Source: Gammaproteobacteria bacterium
Lineage (GTDB): Bacteria; Pseudomonadota; Gammaproteobacteria; Steroidobacterales; Rariloculaceae
DNA: 62,884 nucleotides
Direction of reading: 5' to 3'
Assembly (NCBI GenBank): GCA_022820625.1
Contig: JAJEFE010000069.1
Location: forward strand, 1-62,884
Numbering within the stretch: position 1 is the stretch's first letter; every line of letters begins with the position of its first letter. The notes under the pieces are model-generated. The model was not told the DNA's origin. It saw nothing but the letters and a program-made list of their open reading frames with translations, and ran no database searches. Shown here piece by piece: positions 35,547 through 45,296 of this stretch. The position numbers were made by a program, and so were the translations under genes.

Positions 35547-36287
35547 TCAATCCCCGGTTCCCGGATCTTTCGAATCCGTTACCGACTCTTTCGATACAGA
35601 TACCGACGCGTTCGATGCAGTTTGAGAATCGACCGATTCAGCTCGCGACTCGTTCGATGCAATTCGAGACTGGTTCGATGAAGTTCCAGAATCCGTAACC
35701 GGGTCGACCTTCACCAGCCGCACGCGGTCCTCGCGCCTGACGGCCACCTGCCGGGCGATGTTCTGTACCTTCAGCCCGGGCCTCCGGCGCATGGTCAGGG
35801 TGATGGCGGCGACGATGGCCAGCAGCAGGATCATGGCGGCCAGCTCGAACGCATAGACATGCTCGGTGTACAGCACGCTGCCCAGCGCCTGGGTATTGCT
35901 GTAGCCCGCCGGATACGGCTCGGGCGTAGCCACCGCGAGCACGTCCTGGCTCCGGAACCAGATCACATGCCCTATCTCCAGCACCACCACGAAGGCCACC
36001 GCTGCGCCGATGGGCACGTAGCGGGTGAACCCGGTGCGAAGCTCTTCCACGTTGATGTCGAGCATCATCACCACGAACAGGAACAGCACCATCACCGCGC
36101 CCACGTAGACCAGCACCAGCACCACGGCCAGGAACTCGGCCTCCAGCAGCAGCCAGAGCATGGCGCTCTGCACGAAGGCGAGCACCAGGAACAACGCCGA
36201 ATGCACCGGGTTGCGGCTGGTGATCACACCCAGCGCGGACAGCACCAGGATCAGCGAAAAGGCGTAAAAGAGGAGCGAGGTGATCAA
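35547..36287 (-). CDS. nuoJ: NADH-quinone oxidoreductase subunit J with repeat tail
   Basis: 246 aa, longer than the usual 170-210. Five transmembrane helices with the conserved [18 protein letters not shown] segment occupy residues 1-165, then a cytoplasmic-looking basic linker. The last 50 or so residues are a Ser/Asn/Asp-rich tail made of degenerate seven-residue units ([35 protein letters not shown]). The tail is unlikely to be part of the fold. Confidence 0.94.
   Translation of the reverse strand: MITSLLFYAFSLILVLSALGVITSRNPVHSALFLVLAFVQSAMLWLLLEAEFLAVVLVLVYVGAVMVLFLFVVMMLDINVEELRTGFTRYVPIGAAVAFVVVLEIGHVIWFRSQDVLAVATPEPYPAGYSNTQALGSVLYTEHVYAFELAAMILLLAIVAAITLTMRRRPGLKVQNIARQVAVRREDRVRLVKVDPVTDSGTSSNQSRIASNESRAESVDSQTASNASVSVSKESVTDSKDPGTGD
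35590..35694. repeat. 21-bp tandem repeats encoding the NuoJ tail
   Basis: On the plus strand TTCGATGCA-like cores recur at 35590, 35611, 35653 and 35674, i.e. at multiples of 21 bp, with a degenerate copy between. The period is seven codons, so copy number can change without breaking nuoJ. Confidence 0.7.
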
Positions 36288-36400
36288 GGGCAGGCTCTTT
36301 CCTGTCGGTCGGTGGCTATAGCAGGTTCAAGTAAATGCGAAGTGTTCGTTGCAATCTGTGCGTGCGGTCCATCGCTGGCTTCAACTGGTCGCGTCTTTCT

Positions 36401-36883
36401 CTATCGGTAAGGCGCATCCGCCGCCTTGTCCGCCGCGATCATGGCTTCGTAGCGGTCGCCGACGGCCAGGAGTTTGTCCTTGGTCATGATGTTCTCGCCG
36501 CGGGCTTCCATGTGGTACTCGTGGATCCGCGTTTCGACAACGGCGTCCACCGGGCAGGCCTCCTCGCAGAAGCCGCAATAGATGCACTTGAAGAGATCGA
36601 TGTCGTAGCGCGTCGTGCGCCGGGTGCCGTCCTCCGCCACGTCGGATTCGATGGTGATGGCCAGCGCCGGGCAGACCGCCTCGCACAGCTTGCAAGCGAT
36701 GCAACGCTCCTCGCCGCTAGGGTAGCGCCTGAGCGCGTGCAGCCCGCGGAATCGCGGCGACTGGGGTGTCTTCTCTTCCGGGTAATGGACGGTGACCTTC
36801 TTGACGAACAGGTTCTTGAGCGTGAGCCGCAGCCCCTTGCCCAGTTCCGTCATCAGAAACGTCTTGATCAGGTTTTGAAACAC
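36401..36883 (-). CDS. nuoI: NADH-quinone oxidoreductase subunit I
   Basis: 160 aa, peripheral-arm subunit with two 4Fe-4S clusters (N6a, N6b): [12 protein letters not shown] and [15 protein letters not shown]. The N-terminal amphipathic stretch attaches it to the membrane arm. The 113 nt to nuoJ hold only an 18-codon frame I do not credit. Confidence 0.96.
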   Translation of the reverse strand: MFQNLIKTFLMTELGKGLRLTLKNLFVKKVTVHYPEEKTPQSPRFRGLHALRRYPSGEERCIACKLCEAVCPALAITIESDVAEDGTRRTTRYDIDLFKCIYCGFCEEACPVDAVVETRIHEYHMEARGENIMTKDKLLAVGDRYEAMIAADKAADAPYR

Positions 36884-36926
36884 GCCTACCTACCTTGAGT
36901 CGCTCGACCGGCTTCAGCTTCGCAGC

Positions 36927-38003
36927 TCACGCCGACCACGGCCCTACCTGCGCCACCACCATGACGCCTTCCACGGCAATCCACACGATGGTGACCGGAA
37001 TGAACACCTTCCAGCCCAGCCGCATGATCTGGTCGTAGCGGTAACGCGGGAACGTCGCCCGGAACCACAGGAAACAGAATCCGAAGAACGCCATCTTCAT
37101 CGCCAGCCAGGCGAAGTGCGGCTCGGCGAGAAACGTGCCCGCGAACCCCGGCACGCCGGCGAAGGGCGACAGCCAGCCGCCCATGAAGAGCACCGACGTA
37201 AGCGCCGTAATCAGGATCATGTTTGCGTATTCGGCCAGGAAGAACAGCCCGAAGGCGATGCCTCCGTACTCCACGTGGAAGCCCGCCACGATCTCTGATT
37301 CGCCCTCCGCCACGTCGAACGGCGCGCGGTTGGTCTCGGCCACCCCGGAAATGAAATACACCACGAACAGCGGCAACAGCGGCCACACGAACCAGCGGCT
37401 GATGCTCGTGCCGGCCTGCGCTTCGACGATCTGGCCCATGTTGAGGCTGCCGCCGGCCATGAGCACGCCCACCAGGGCAAAGCCCATGGCGATCTCGTAG
37501 GCGACGATCTGCGCCGCCGAGCGCATCGCCCCGAGGAAGGCATATTTTGAATTCGACGCCCAGCCCGCAAGGATCACCCCGTAGACACCGAGCGAAGTCA
37601 CCGCGAGCACATAGAGCAGCCCGGCATCGATGTCCGCAATCACGAACGACGGATCGAAGGGGATCACCGCCCACGCTGCAAACGCCGTCAGCAGCGACAG
37701 CACTGGCGCCAGCAGGAACAGCAGCCAGTTGGCATTGGCCGGGACGACCACTTCCTTGAGCAGCATCTTGATCACGTCGGCGAAGGGCTGCAGCACGCCG
37801 CGCCAGCCGACCCGGTGCGGACCGATCCGGTTCTGGATAAAGCCGATAATCTTGCGCTCGGCGTAGGTGGAATAGGCCACCGCCAGGATCAGCGGCAACA
37901 GCACGATCGCGATCTTCGTGCTCGTCAGCGCCACGAAGACCATCCAGTCAGGCAGGCCGAAGAAGGTCAGGAGGCTCTCGATCAGTGCCAGCAGTTCAGT
38001 CAT
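36927..38003 (-). CDS. nuoH: NADH-quinone oxidoreductase subunit H
   Basis: 358 aa, eight or nine helices; forms the quinone chamber with NuoB and NuoD. Conserved loops: [40 protein letters not shown] [17 protein letters not shown] and [20 protein letters not shown]. It lies 12 nt after nuoG. Confidence 0.96.
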   Translation of the reverse strand: MTELLALIESLLTFFGLPDWMVFVALTSTKIAIVLLPLILAVAYSTYAERKIIGFIQNRIGPHRVGWRGVLQPFADVIKMLLKEVVVPANANWLLFLLAPVLSLLTAFAAWAVIPFDPSFVIADIDAGLLYVLAVTSLGVYGVILAGWASNSKYAFLGAMRSAAQIVAYEIAMGFALVGVLMAGGSLNMGQIVEAQAGTSISRWFVWPLLPLFVVYFISGVAETNRAPFDVAEGESEIVAGFHVEYGGIAFGLFFLAEYANMILITALTSVLFMGGWLSPFAGVPGFAGTFLAEPHFAWLAMKMAFFGFCFLWFRATFPRYRYDQIMRLGWKVFIPVTIVWIAVEGVMVVAQVGPWSA

Positions 38004-38015
38004 GCGCGCACCGGG

Positions 38016-40211
38016 TCACTGGGTGTCCACGCCCGTGGCTGCGGTTTCCCGCGCCGCCGCAGTCTGCTGCAACGCCGGTCCCCGCCGAACGAGTCCGTCC
38101 ACAGAGTAGATGGGTATGTCGAGAGCGGCTTCGTCGCAATCTGCCGGCTCGCAGGCAGGTACGAAGTCGCCCTCATATGCCGTGTCGGCGCTGCAATCTC
38201 CCAATGCCTCGGACAACTCCCCTCGAATGTCCGCAGCCGAACGGTACTCGCAACCCGGCAGTTCCAGGTGGTTGCCGAGCACCCGCAGGATGCGCCAGCC
38301 TTCGCGCGCCTCGCCGACGGTATCGGCCGCCGCCTCGACGCTCTGCCAGGTGCCTTCCACATTGACGTAGGTTCCCGCCGTCTCCGCGAAGGTGGCGATG
38401 GGCAGCAGGATGTCGGCGACCCGCTCGAGGGCATCGCTCGCGTGGGAGGTGAAACAGATGACCTTGTCGGCGGCCCCGAGCGCATCCTGCGCGAGCAAGG
38501 CGTCGGAAAGATCGTGCTCCGGTTCGAGCCCGAACAGCACATAGACGCGGCGCGGCGCGGCGAGCATCGCCTCGGCATTGAGCCCGGGGGTCTCCACCGG
38601 CTGCCCGCCGGGACCGCGGTGGGGCAAGACGCCCGCCAGCGCGGCGCCCGCGGCGTTGGCGCCCTCGGGAAGGTAGCCGAGACGGGCGCCGGTGACCCGG
38701 CACAGTGCGGCCGCGATGGCGCGGATGTCGGCGAAGCGGGGATGCCGCATGGCGATCTGGCCAAGCAACAACAGGCTTTGCGACTTGTCGAGCAACACTT
38801 GCGCCGCGGCGCGCTCAGGATCACCGGGCTGCACTGCGCCGAGCAGCGATGCCCATTCCCCGTCCGGCGCCCGGCCCAGCAGTTCGTGGGCCGCCGCCAG
38901 AACCCCTGCCAGCGATCCCGCCAGGCTCGAAAGCGGCGCCTCAATGCAGACATCGTAGCGGAAGTGGTATTCGTACTCGGACGGGTTCACGAAGCCGACG
39001 GCAGCCCCCCGAAGGGCGGCATTTCGAATCCTGTGCGCGACAATCGGCACCTCCCGGCGCAGGTTCGAGCCCACCACGAGAACACCGTCCAGATCGTCGA
39101 TTCCGGCGATCGACGTGCCCAGGGCGGGCCACAGGGGGTCGGCTTCCTGGTCCCGGAAATCACGGGTACGCAACCGGTAGTCGATATGGTTGCTGCCCAG
39201 GTGCCGGGCGATGCGGTTGAGCAGATACATCTCTTCCACCGTGGCATTGGGCGATACCAGGAACCCGAGCCCGTCGCCGCCCTGCTTCGCCGCATCCTTC
39301 AACGTGCCGGCGGCTTCTTCCAACGCCAGCGACCAGCCGATGTCCGCCCACCCACGGGGACCGTAGACCCTCGGCAGCGTCAGCCGGTCCTCGGTGTAGA
39401 CACCCTCGTAGCTGAACCGGTCGCGGTCGGAGATCCAGGTCTCGTTGATGGCGTCGTTGTCACGCGGCACGACGCGCTTGAGCTTTCCGCGCAGGACGTG
39501 CCCGTAAAGGTTGGACCCGGCGCAGTCGTGGGGCGAGACCAGCGGCCGCGCGGCCATCTCCCACGCCCGCGCGCTGTAGCGGTAGGGCTTGTTGTTGAGC
39601 GCTCCCACGGGGCAGAGATCGATGATGTTGCCGGACAGTTCATGATCGACGCTGCGCTCGATCCAGGTGCCGATCTCCATGTCCTCGCTGCGGCCGGTGG
39701 CGCCCAGTTCCTGGATTCCCGCGATCTCGTCGCCGAAGCGCACACAGCGGGTGCAGTGAATGCAGCGGGTCATGTCCGTGGAGACCAGCGGTCCCAGGTT
39801 CTTGTCCTTGACGACGCGCTTTTTCTCCGTGTAACGGGACACGCCGCGTCCGTAACCCATGGCCAGGTCCTGCAACTCGCATTCCCCGCCCTGGTCGCAG
39901 ATCGGGCAGTCCAGGGGATGGTTGATGAGCAGGAATTCCATGGTGGCCTTCTGCGCCGAGATCGCGGCAGCCGAGCGGGTGAAGACCTTCATGCCCTCCA
40001 TCACCGGCGTGGCACAGGCCGGCAGGGGCTTGGGCGCCCGCTCCACCTCCACCAGGCACATGCGGCAGTTGGCCGCCACGCTCAGCTTGCGGTGGTAACA
40101 GAAGCGCGGCACGTAGGCGTCCTCGCGGTCGGTGACCTCGATGAGCATCTGCCCGGCCCGGGCCTCGACCGGGACGCCGTCAATCTCGATGGTGACCGTG
40201 TTGTCGCTCAT
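38016..40211 (-). CDS. nuoG: NADH-quinone oxidoreductase subunit G
   Basis: 731 aa. N-terminal 2Fe-2S ferredoxin domain (CYHRKLSVAANCRMCLVE), a His-ligated 4Fe-4S site, two further 4Fe-4S clusters (CPICDQGGECELQ; CIHCTRCVRFGDEIAG) and a C-terminal molybdopterin-oxidoreductase-like domain without Mo function. The C-terminal 50 residues (YSVDGLVRRGPALQQTAAA) are as in proteobacterial NuoG. It starts 16 nt after nuoF. Confidence 0.95.
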   Translation of the reverse strand: MSDNTVTIEIDGVPVEARAGQMLIEVTDREDAYVPRFCYHRKLSVAANCRMCLVEVERAPKPLPACATPVMEGMKVFTRSAAAISAQKATMEFLLINHPLDCPICDQGGECELQDLAMGYGRGVSRYTEKKRVVKDKNLGPLVSTDMTRCIHCTRCVRFGDEIAGIQELGATGRSEDMEIGTWIERSVDHELSGNIIDLCPVGALNNKPYRYSARAWEMAARPLVSPHDCAGSNLYGHVLRGKLKRVVPRDNDAINETWISDRDRFSYEGVYTEDRLTLPRVYGPRGWADIGWSLALEEAAGTLKDAAKQGGDGLGFLVSPNATVEEMYLLNRIARHLGSNHIDYRLRTRDFRDQEADPLWPALGTSIAGIDDLDGVLVVGSNLRREVPIVAHRIRNAALRGAAVGFVNPSEYEYHFRYDVCIEAPLSSLAGSLAGVLAAAHELLGRAPDGEWASLLGAVQPGDPERAAAQVLLDKSQSLLLLGQIAMRHPRFADIRAIAAALCRVTGARLGYLPEGANAAGAALAGVLPHRGPGGQPVETPGLNAEAMLAAPRRVYVLFGLEPEHDLSDALLAQDALGAADKVICFTSHASDALERVADILLPIATFAETAGTYVNVEGTWQSVEAAADTVGEAREGWRILRVLGNHLELPGCEYRSAADIRGELSEALGDCSADTAYEGDFVPACEPADCDEAALDIPIYSVDGLVRRGPALQQTAAARETAATGVDTQ

Positions 40212-40227
40212 GGCCTGCTTCCCGTCC

Positions 40228-41535
40228 TCACGCGGCCGTATCCAGTCGGTCGACGATGCTGCGCCCGCCGTGTTCGATCATGTATTCGAATTCGTGGCGG
40301 AAGTGCTTCATGAAGCTCTGCACCGGCCAGGCTGCGGCGTCGCCCAGGGCGCAGATCGTGTGTCCCTCGATCTTGTTGGCCACGTCCACCAGCATGTCGA
40401 GGTCCGCCTGGCGGCCCTTGCCCTCGGTGATGCGCGTCAGGACGCGGTAGAGCCAGCCGGTGCCTTCCCGGCAGGGCGTGCACTGGCCGCAGGATTCGGC
40501 GAAATAGAACCTGGAGATGCGCCGCAGCACGCTCACCATGCAGGTGGTCTCGTCCATGACGATCGCCGCGCCCGTGCCCAGACCGGAGCCGGCCTTCTGG
40601 ATCGAGTCGAAATCCATGGTGAGGTCCATGATGATGTCCGCCGGCAGCACCTGTACCGAGGACCCCCCCGGGATCACAGCCTTGAGACGGCGGCCGCCAC
40701 GTACTCCGCCGGCCACGGCGAGCAGGTCGCGGAACGGGATGCCCAGGGGCAGTTCGTAGTTGCCCGGCTTCTCCACGTGCCCTGAGACGGAAAATATGGC
40801 AGGGCCGCCGGAGCGCTCCACGCCCAGATCCGCGAACCACTGCGCGCCGTTGCGCAGGATCGCGGGCACCGAGGCCACGGTCTGGGTGTTGTTAATTGTA
40901 GTGGGCGCTCCGTAGAGCCCGTAGTTGGCCGGGAACGGCGGCTTGAAGCGCGGCTTGCCCGGCTTGCCTTCCAGCGACTCGAGCAGGGCCGTTTCCTCGC
41001 CGCAGATGTAGGCGCCGGCGCCGACAAACGTAAACAGGTCGTAGTCGATTCCCGAATCATGGAGATTGCGTCCGAGCCAGCCGGCTTCGTAGGCCTCGCG
41101 CACCGCGGCATCGAATCGCTCCACGGGCTCGCCCTGGAACTCGCCGCGAATGTAGTTGTAGCCCACCGTGGCGCCCATGGAGTAGCCGCCGATGGCCATG
41201 CCCTCGATGATCGAATGGGGGTTGTAGCGGAGGATTTCCCGGTCGTGGCACGTGCCCGGCTCGCTCTCGTCGGAATTGCAGACAAAGTACTTCTGCACAT
41301 CCCTGTCGCGGGGCATGAAGCTCCACTTCAGGCCCGTCGGAAAACCGGCTCCGCCCCGGCCACGCAGGCCCGACGCCTTGACCTCTTCAATGATGGCTTC
41401 GCGCGTCCAGCCGCCCTCGAGCACCTGCCGCCACGCCTGGTAACCGCCGCCGGCCAGGTAGTTCTCGAGCGTCCACGGCTCGGCCGCCGGGTCCATGGAC
41501 GGCAGGCAGATGCGATGGTCTTCGTTGCTGGCCAT
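40228..41535 (-). CDS. nuoF: NADH-quinone oxidoreductase subunit F
   Basis: 435 aa, NADH- and FMN-binding subunit. GRGGAGFPTGLKWSFMP is the NADH-binding glycine loop, YICGEETALLESLEG the FMN region and ESCGQCTPCREG the 4Fe-4S (N3) ligands. ATG 41535 follows the nuoE stop by one base, so translation is coupled; an upstream in-frame ATG at 41553 would overlap nuoE. Confidence 0.96.
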   Translation of the reverse strand: MASNEDHRICLPSMDPAAEPWTLENYLAGGGYQAWRQVLEGGWTREAIIEEVKASGLRGRGGAGFPTGLKWSFMPRDRDVQKYFVCNSDESEPGTCHDREILRYNPHSIIEGMAIGGYSMGATVGYNYIRGEFQGEPVERFDAAVREAYEAGWLGRNLHDSGIDYDLFTFVGAGAYICGEETALLESLEGKPGKPRFKPPFPANYGLYGAPTTINNTQTVASVPAILRNGAQWFADLGVERSGGPAIFSVSGHVEKPGNYELPLGIPFRDLLAVAGGVRGGRRLKAVIPGGSSVQVLPADIIMDLTMDFDSIQKAGSGLGTGAAIVMDETTCMVSVLRRISRFYFAESCGQCTPCREGTGWLYRVLTRITEGKGRQADLDMLVDVANKIEGHTICALGDAAAWPVQSFMKHFRHEFEYMIEHGGRSIVDRLDTAA

Positions 41536-41536
41536 G

Positions 41537-42148
41537 CTATGCCAATTCCTCAATGGGCTTGCCCGCCCCCTGTTTACTCATACCCGACCCGCTCACGCCC
41601 GACCCATCCACATCATTCTCGCCCGCATCGAGCCCATCCAGAATCGCGCCGACCTTTTCCGGGGTCAGGTTCTCGTGATAGGTGTGATCCACCATCATCA
41701 TCGGCGCTCCGCAACACGCCGCCAGGCATTCTTCCTCGCGCTTGAGATAAATCCTGCCGTCCGGCGTGCTCTCGCCCAGCCTGATGCCCAGCCTGTTCTC
41801 GAGATACGCGACGATCTCGTCCGAACCCCGCAGCATGCAGGAGATGTTCGTGCACACCGAGATGCAGCGCCTGCCCACGGGTTCGGTTTCGAACATCGAG
41901 TAGAAGGTGGCGACCTCGTAGACCTGGATCGGGGGCAGGTCCAGGTACTCGGCCACCGCATCCATCTGTTCCTGCGTCAGGTAGCCGTGGTTCTCGTGCT
42001 GGGCCGCCATCAGCGCGCCGAGTACGGCCGAACGCTGGCGCTCCTGCGGGAAGCGCGCCACCCAGCCGTCAATCTCGGCCCGCACGTGCCCGGACAGCAC
42101 CCGCTCGCTCAAGCGCGCCTCCCCGGCCAATGGCGCCTGCGCACTCAC
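41537..42148 (-). CDS. nuoE: NADH-quinone oxidoreductase subunit E
   Basis: 203 aa, thioredoxin-like subunit with the 2Fe-2S cluster N1a: CTNISC and CLAACC blocks. The core ends near residue 172; a flexible Gly/Ser tail follows (DVDGSGVSGSGMSKQGAGK). The GTG start at 42148 lies in the third copy of a 38-bp repeat, preceded by two mini-genes with the same kind of start. Ribosome-site-like GGAG is 10 nt upstream. The first 13 residues (MSAQAPLAGEARL) resemble the mini-gene peptides. Confidence 0.95.
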   Translation of the reverse strand: MSAQAPLAGEARLSERVLSGHVRAEIDGWVARFPQERQRSAVLGALMAAQHENHGYLTQEQMDAVAEYLDLPPIQVYEVATFYSMFETEPVGRRCISVCTNISCMLRGSDEIVAYLENRLGIRLGESTPDGRIYLKREEECLAACCGAPMMMVDHTYHENLTPEKVGAILDGLDAGENDVDGSGVSGSGMSKQGAGKPIEELA

Positions 42149-42186
42149 CGGTCCGTTTCTCCGCTTGATGGCAGCCGTGCACTCAC
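42145..42186 (-). CDS. mini-gene 2, 13 codons, coupled to nuoE
   Basis: Peptide [13 protein letters not shown], nine of 13 residues identical to mini-gene 1 after the start. Its GTG start overlaps the stop of mini-gene 1 and its TGA overlaps the nuoE GTG (GTGA). GGAG lies 10 nt before the start. It probably serves as a translational relay to nuoE. Confidence 0.5.
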   Translation of the reverse strand: MSARLPSSGETDR

Positions 42187-42224
42187 CGTCCCGTTTCTCC
42201 GCTCAATGGCAGCCTCACGCTCAT
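42183..42224 (-). CDS. mini-gene 1, 13 codons, coupled to nuoD
   Basis: Peptide [13 protein letters not shown]. Its ATG overlaps the nuoD stop (ATGA at 42221-42224) and its TGA overlaps the GTG of mini-gene 2. The sequence is a relic of the nuoE N-terminus. Expression is plausible from the overlap, but a functional product is not shown. Confidence 0.5.
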   Translation of the reverse strand: MSVRLPLSGETGR

Positions 42225-43474
42225 CGGTCGATCTCCCCGAAGACGATGTCCTGGGTGCCGATCACCGCCACCACGTCCGCCAGCATGTGCCCGGTGACCA
42301 TCTCGTTCATGGAGGCCAGGTGCGCGAATCCCGGCGCCCGCACCTTGACCCGGTAGGGCTTGTTGGCGCCGTCGGACACCAGATAGACGCCGAACTCGCC
42401 CTTGGGGTGCTCTATCGCGGCGTAGGCCTCCCCTTCGGGAACGCAATAGCCTTCCGTGAACAGCTTGAAGTGGTGGATGAGCGACTCCATGTCGTCCTTC
42501 ATCTCGATCCGCGCGGGCGGAATGATCTTGTGGTCGTCCAGAACGACCGGACCCGGGTTGTCCCGAAGCCAGTCGACGCACTGCCTGATGATCCGTGTGG
42601 ACTGGCGCATCTCCTCGACCCGCACCAGGTAGCGGTCGTAGCAGTCGCCGTTGACGCCCACCGGGATGTCGAAGTCCATCCGGTCATAGACTTCGTAGGG
42701 CTGCATCTTGCGCAAGTCCCAGACAATGCCCGAACCGCGAAGCATGGGGCCCGAAAAACCCAGTTGCATGGCCCGCTCCGGGGAAACCACACCGATGTTC
42801 ACCGTGCGCTGCTTCCAGATGCGATTGTCGGTGAGCAGCGTCTCGTACTCGTCGATGCGGCCCGGAAAACGCGCGGCGAAACTGTCGATGAAGTCCAGCA
42901 GCGAGCCGCTGCGATCCGCGTTCATGCGATCGAGTTCCTTCGCGCTGCGGTTGTCGGCGGGCTGATACTGCGGCATCTCCTCCGGCAGGTCCCTGAAGAC
43001 GCCGCCGGGACGATAGTACGTGGCGTGCATGCGCGTGCCGGAGACCGCCTCGTAGCAGTCCATGAGGTCTTCGCGCTCGCGGAAGCAGTACAGGAACATG
43101 GTCATGGCGCCGATGTCCAGGCCGTGGGCGCCCAGCCACATCAGGTGATTGAGGATCCGGGTGATTTCGTCGAACAGCACGCGAATGTACTGGGCCCTGA
43201 TCGGCGGCTCGATGCCCAGCAGCTTCTCGATGGCGAGCACATAGCCGTGCTCATTGCACATCATGGAAACGTAGTCCAGCCGATCCATGTAGCCGATGGA
43301 CTGGTTGAAGGGCTTGGACTCGGCCAGCTTCTCCGTGGCCCGGTGCAGCAGCCCGACGTGCGGATCGGCACGGTGAATGACCTCGCCGTCCATCTCCAGC
43401 ACCAGCCGCAGCACTCCGTGCGCCGCCGGGTGCTGCGGGCCGAAGTTCATGGTGAAATTCTGGATCTCGGGCAC
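42221..43474 (-). CDS. nuoD: NADH-quinone oxidoreductase subunit D
   Basis: 417 aa, 49-kDa subunit, lining the quinone site near cluster N2. Typical blocks: [20 protein letters not shown] at the N-terminus (with the quinone-site His), [12 protein letters not shown] and DIVFGEIDR at the C-terminus. It ends in ATGA shared with a 13-codon mini-gene. It starts 3 nt after nuoC. Confidence 0.96.
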   Translation of the reverse strand: MPEIQNFTMNFGPQHPAAHGVLRLVLEMDGEVIHRADPHVGLLHRATEKLAESKPFNQSIGYMDRLDYVSMMCNEHGYVLAIEKLLGIEPPIRAQYIRVLFDEITRILNHLMWLGAHGLDIGAMTMFLYCFREREDLMDCYEAVSGTRMHATYYRPGGVFRDLPEEMPQYQPADNRSAKELDRMNADRSGSLLDFIDSFAARFPGRIDEYETLLTDNRIWKQRTVNIGVVSPERAMQLGFSGPMLRGSGIVWDLRKMQPYEVYDRMDFDIPVGVNGDCYDRYLVRVEEMRQSTRIIRQCVDWLRDNPGPVVLDDHKIIPPARIEMKDDMESLIHHFKLFTEGYCVPEGEAYAAIEHPKGEFGVYLVSDGANKPYRVKVRAPGFAHLASMNEMVTGHMLADVVAVIGTQDIVFGEIDR

Positions 43475-43477
43475 CAG

Positions 43478-44266
43478 CTAATCCTTGCTCAGATCCGGCT
43501 GGTAGCGGTTGTCGTCGCGGATGGCCTTGGGCACCAGCGTGCGCGGCTCGATGCTCACCGGCTCGTAGACCACCCTGCCCTTCTTCGGGTCGTAGCGCAC
43601 CTCGGCCTTGCCGATGAGCGGGAAGTCCTTGCGGAACGGGTGGCCGATGAAGCCGTAGTCGGTGAGGATGCGGCGCAGGTCGGGATGTCCAGTGAACAGG
43701 ATGCCGAACAGATCGAACGCTTCGCGCTCGAACCAGTCTGCGGATGCCCAGACGCCGGTCACCGAGTCCACGATGGGACGATTGTCGTCCTCGCAGGCCA
43801 CCTTGAGCCGCAACCGGACGTTGTTGGAGATCGACAGCAGGTGATAGACCACGGCGAAACGCGACGGCGGCTGGTAGTCGGTTTCGGCCAGCGGTTCGCC
43901 GGCCTCCGGGCCGTTCGCGGCTGAACCGCCCGCCGCCGTTCCTCCCGGAGCGGAGCCGCCCCGGGCCGGACCGCCGCCCGGCGAATCGTCCCGCCCGAGC
44001 ACGCCGCGGCTGAATCCCGTGGCGGTCGCCGACGCCGTATCCCATTCGGCGCGTCCGTAGCTCAGGTAGTCCACGCCGCAGACATCCATAAGCATCTCGA
44101 ATTGCAGGCCCTCCGTGTCGCGGAGGATCCGGCAGCAGTCCAGGAGGTCGCCCGGCGCGACGGCGTACCCCAACTCGCCCGCGGTGTTATCGAGCCGTTG
44201 CACCCGCTCGCCCAGGCGCGCTTCCACCGCCTCGGCAATGGCCGCAAGTTTGTTGTCGAGTGTCAT
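43478..44266 (-). CDS. nuoC: NADH-quinone oxidoreductase subunit C with Gly-rich insert
   Basis: 262 aa, 30-kDa subunit. The N-terminal domain (residues 1-75) and the C-terminal signature ([20 protein letters not shown]) are normal. Between them, residues about 76-135 (DNA 43862-44041) include a Gly/Pro/Ala-rich low-complexity stretch ([19 protein letters not shown]), explaining the length above the usual 200. ATG 44266 gives the expected N-terminus; the frame stays open upstream to 44689 only as antisense shadow of nuoB. Confidence 0.94.
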   Translation of the reverse strand: MTLDNKLAAIAEAVEARLGERVQRLDNTAGELGYAVAPGDLLDCCRILRDTEGLQFEMLMDVCGVDYLSYGRAEWDTASATATGFSRGVLGRDDSPGGGPARGGSAPGGTAAGGSAANGPEAGEPLAETDYQPPSRFAVVYHLLSISNNVRLRLKVACEDDNRPIVDSVTGVWASADWFEREAFDLFGILFTGHPDLRRILTDYGFIGHPFRKDFPLIGKAEVRYDPKKGRVVYEPVSIEPRTLVPKAIRDDNRYQPDLSKD

Positions 44267-44319
44267 CGGGTGGAGCGAATCCTGCCGGGAGCGTTTAATC
44301 AGAGTCGTTGATGGAGCGT

Positions 44320-44820
44320 TCAGCGGGCAATGGTGTTGGTCCGCCGAATCTTCTGCTGCAATTGCACGATGCCATAGATCAGCGCCTCCGCCGTGGGCGG
44401 GCAGCCCGGCACGTAGACGTCCACCGGGATGATCCGGTCGCAGCCCCGGACCACGGAGTACGAATAATGGTAGTAACCGCCGCCATTGGCGCACGAACCC
44501 ATGGAAATCACCCAGCGGGGTTCGGGCATCTGGTCGTAGACCTTGCGCAGTGCGCCCGCCATCTTGTTGACCAGCGTGCCCGCCACGATCATCACGTCGG
44601 ACTGCCGCGGGCTGGGCCGGAAGATCACGCCGAAGCGGTCGAGGTCGTAGCGGGACGCGCCGGCGTGCATCATTTCGATCGCGCAGCACGCCAACCCGAA
44701 GGTCACCGGCCAGAGGGAACCGGTTCGCGCCCAGTTGATCAGGTTGTCGACGTTCGTCACCACGAACCCCTTTTCCATGACCTCCGGAAGGTCAAAGGGC
44801 ATTTCCCGGCTCAATCCCAT
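44320..44820 (-). CDS. nuoB: NADH-quinone oxidoreductase subunit B
   Basis: 166 aa, holds cluster N2: the tandem cysteines in [11 protein letters not shown], then [11 protein letters not shown] and [12 protein letters not shown] provide all four ligands. ATG 44820 overlaps nuoA by 10 nt; upstream in-frame ATGs would overlap nuoA much more. Confidence 0.96.
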   Translation of the reverse strand: MGLSREMPFDLPEVMEKGFVVTNVDNLINWARTGSLWPVTFGLACCAIEMMHAGASRYDLDRFGVIFRPSPRQSDVMIVAGTLVNKMAGALRKVYDQMPEPRWVISMGSCANGGGYYHYSYSVVRGCDRIIPVDVYVPGCPPTAEALIYGIVQLQQKIRRTNTIAR

Positions 44821-45167
44821 TCCAGTGCCCCCTTGCGCCATTCGTAGATGAAGCCCACCACCAGCAGGGCCAGGAAGATTCCCATGGACACGAGTCCGAA
44901 CAGCCCCACGGCGTCCAGGGAAACGGCCCACGGGAACAGGAAGGCGATCTCGAGGTCGAAGATGATGAACAGGATGGCGACCAGGTAGTAGCGCACATCA
45001 AACCGCATTCGCGTATCTTCGAACGCCTCGAATCCGCACTCGTACGGCGAGCGCTTTTCCGCGTCCTTCTGGCCCCGGCCCAGCGCCAGCCCGAGCAACA
45101 GGAGGATCACGCCCAGAGCGCCGGCAATGATCAGGAAAATCAGGATCGGAGCGTATTCAGCAAGCAT
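44811..45167 (-). CDS. nuoA: NADH-quinone oxidoreductase subunit A
   Basis: 118 aa, three transmembrane helices, with the conserved [20 protein letters not shown] loop that closes over the quinone tunnel. ATG 45167 gives the standard N-terminus ([12 protein letters not shown]). First gene of the nuoA-N operon. Confidence 0.96.
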   Translation of the reverse strand: MLAEYAPILIFLIIAGALGVILLLLGLALGRGQKDAEKRSPYECGFEAFEDTRMRFDVRYYLVAILFIIFDLEIAFLFPWAVSLDAVGLFGLVSMGIFLALLVVGFIYEWRKGALEWD

Positions 45168-45197
45168 GGCCTGGGCAATCTGATTCCGACGGCGCGG

Positions 45198-45206
45198 ATT
45201 GTACCA
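45198..45206 (-). promoter_or_regulatory. candidate extended -10 promoter of the nuo operon
   Basis: On the minus strand TGG-TACAAT (TGnTACAAT) is placed about 31 nt before the nuoA ATG. No good -35 lies 16-18 nt upstream, fitting an extended -10 promoter. Confidence 0.4.
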
Positions 45207-45296
45207 GCCAGCGGGGTGAATGTGGCCACTCAAGGCCTGCGAACGACCGGAAAACCGCGCGCAACAAGTGTGCGATTCGCCTGAGGCTTTTCTCGA

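Larger units (their letters stand above)
42111..42224. repeat. three 38-bp tandem copies at the nuoD-nuoE junction
   Basis: Read on the minus strand, units begin at 42224, 42186 and 42148. Each begins with a start codon followed by AGC/AGT (ATGAGCGTGAGG, GTGAGTGCACGG, GTGAGTGCGCAG) and the first two contain AGCGGAGAAACGG near their ends. The third is the 5' end of nuoE and has diverged. Period 38 is not a multiple of three, yet each frame remains usable. Confidence 0.85.

Noticed and set aside
35580..35700. 21-bp repeats considered as a CRISPR-like array
   Set aside because: Units are contiguous without spacers and in frame inside nuoJ.
36288..36400. 18-codon frame between nuoJ and nuoI
   Set aside because: Too short, no overlap with neighbours and no ribosome site.
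37815..40313. 832-codon plus-strand frame opposite nuoH and nuoG
   Set aside because: Runs antisense through two conserved genes and shows no domain; shadow of GC-rich codon use.
42111..42224. Tandem 38-bp repeat considered as a regulator-binding iteron
   Set aside because: The exact stop/start overlaps and peptide similarity to NuoE explain the repeat as duplication of coding sequence.
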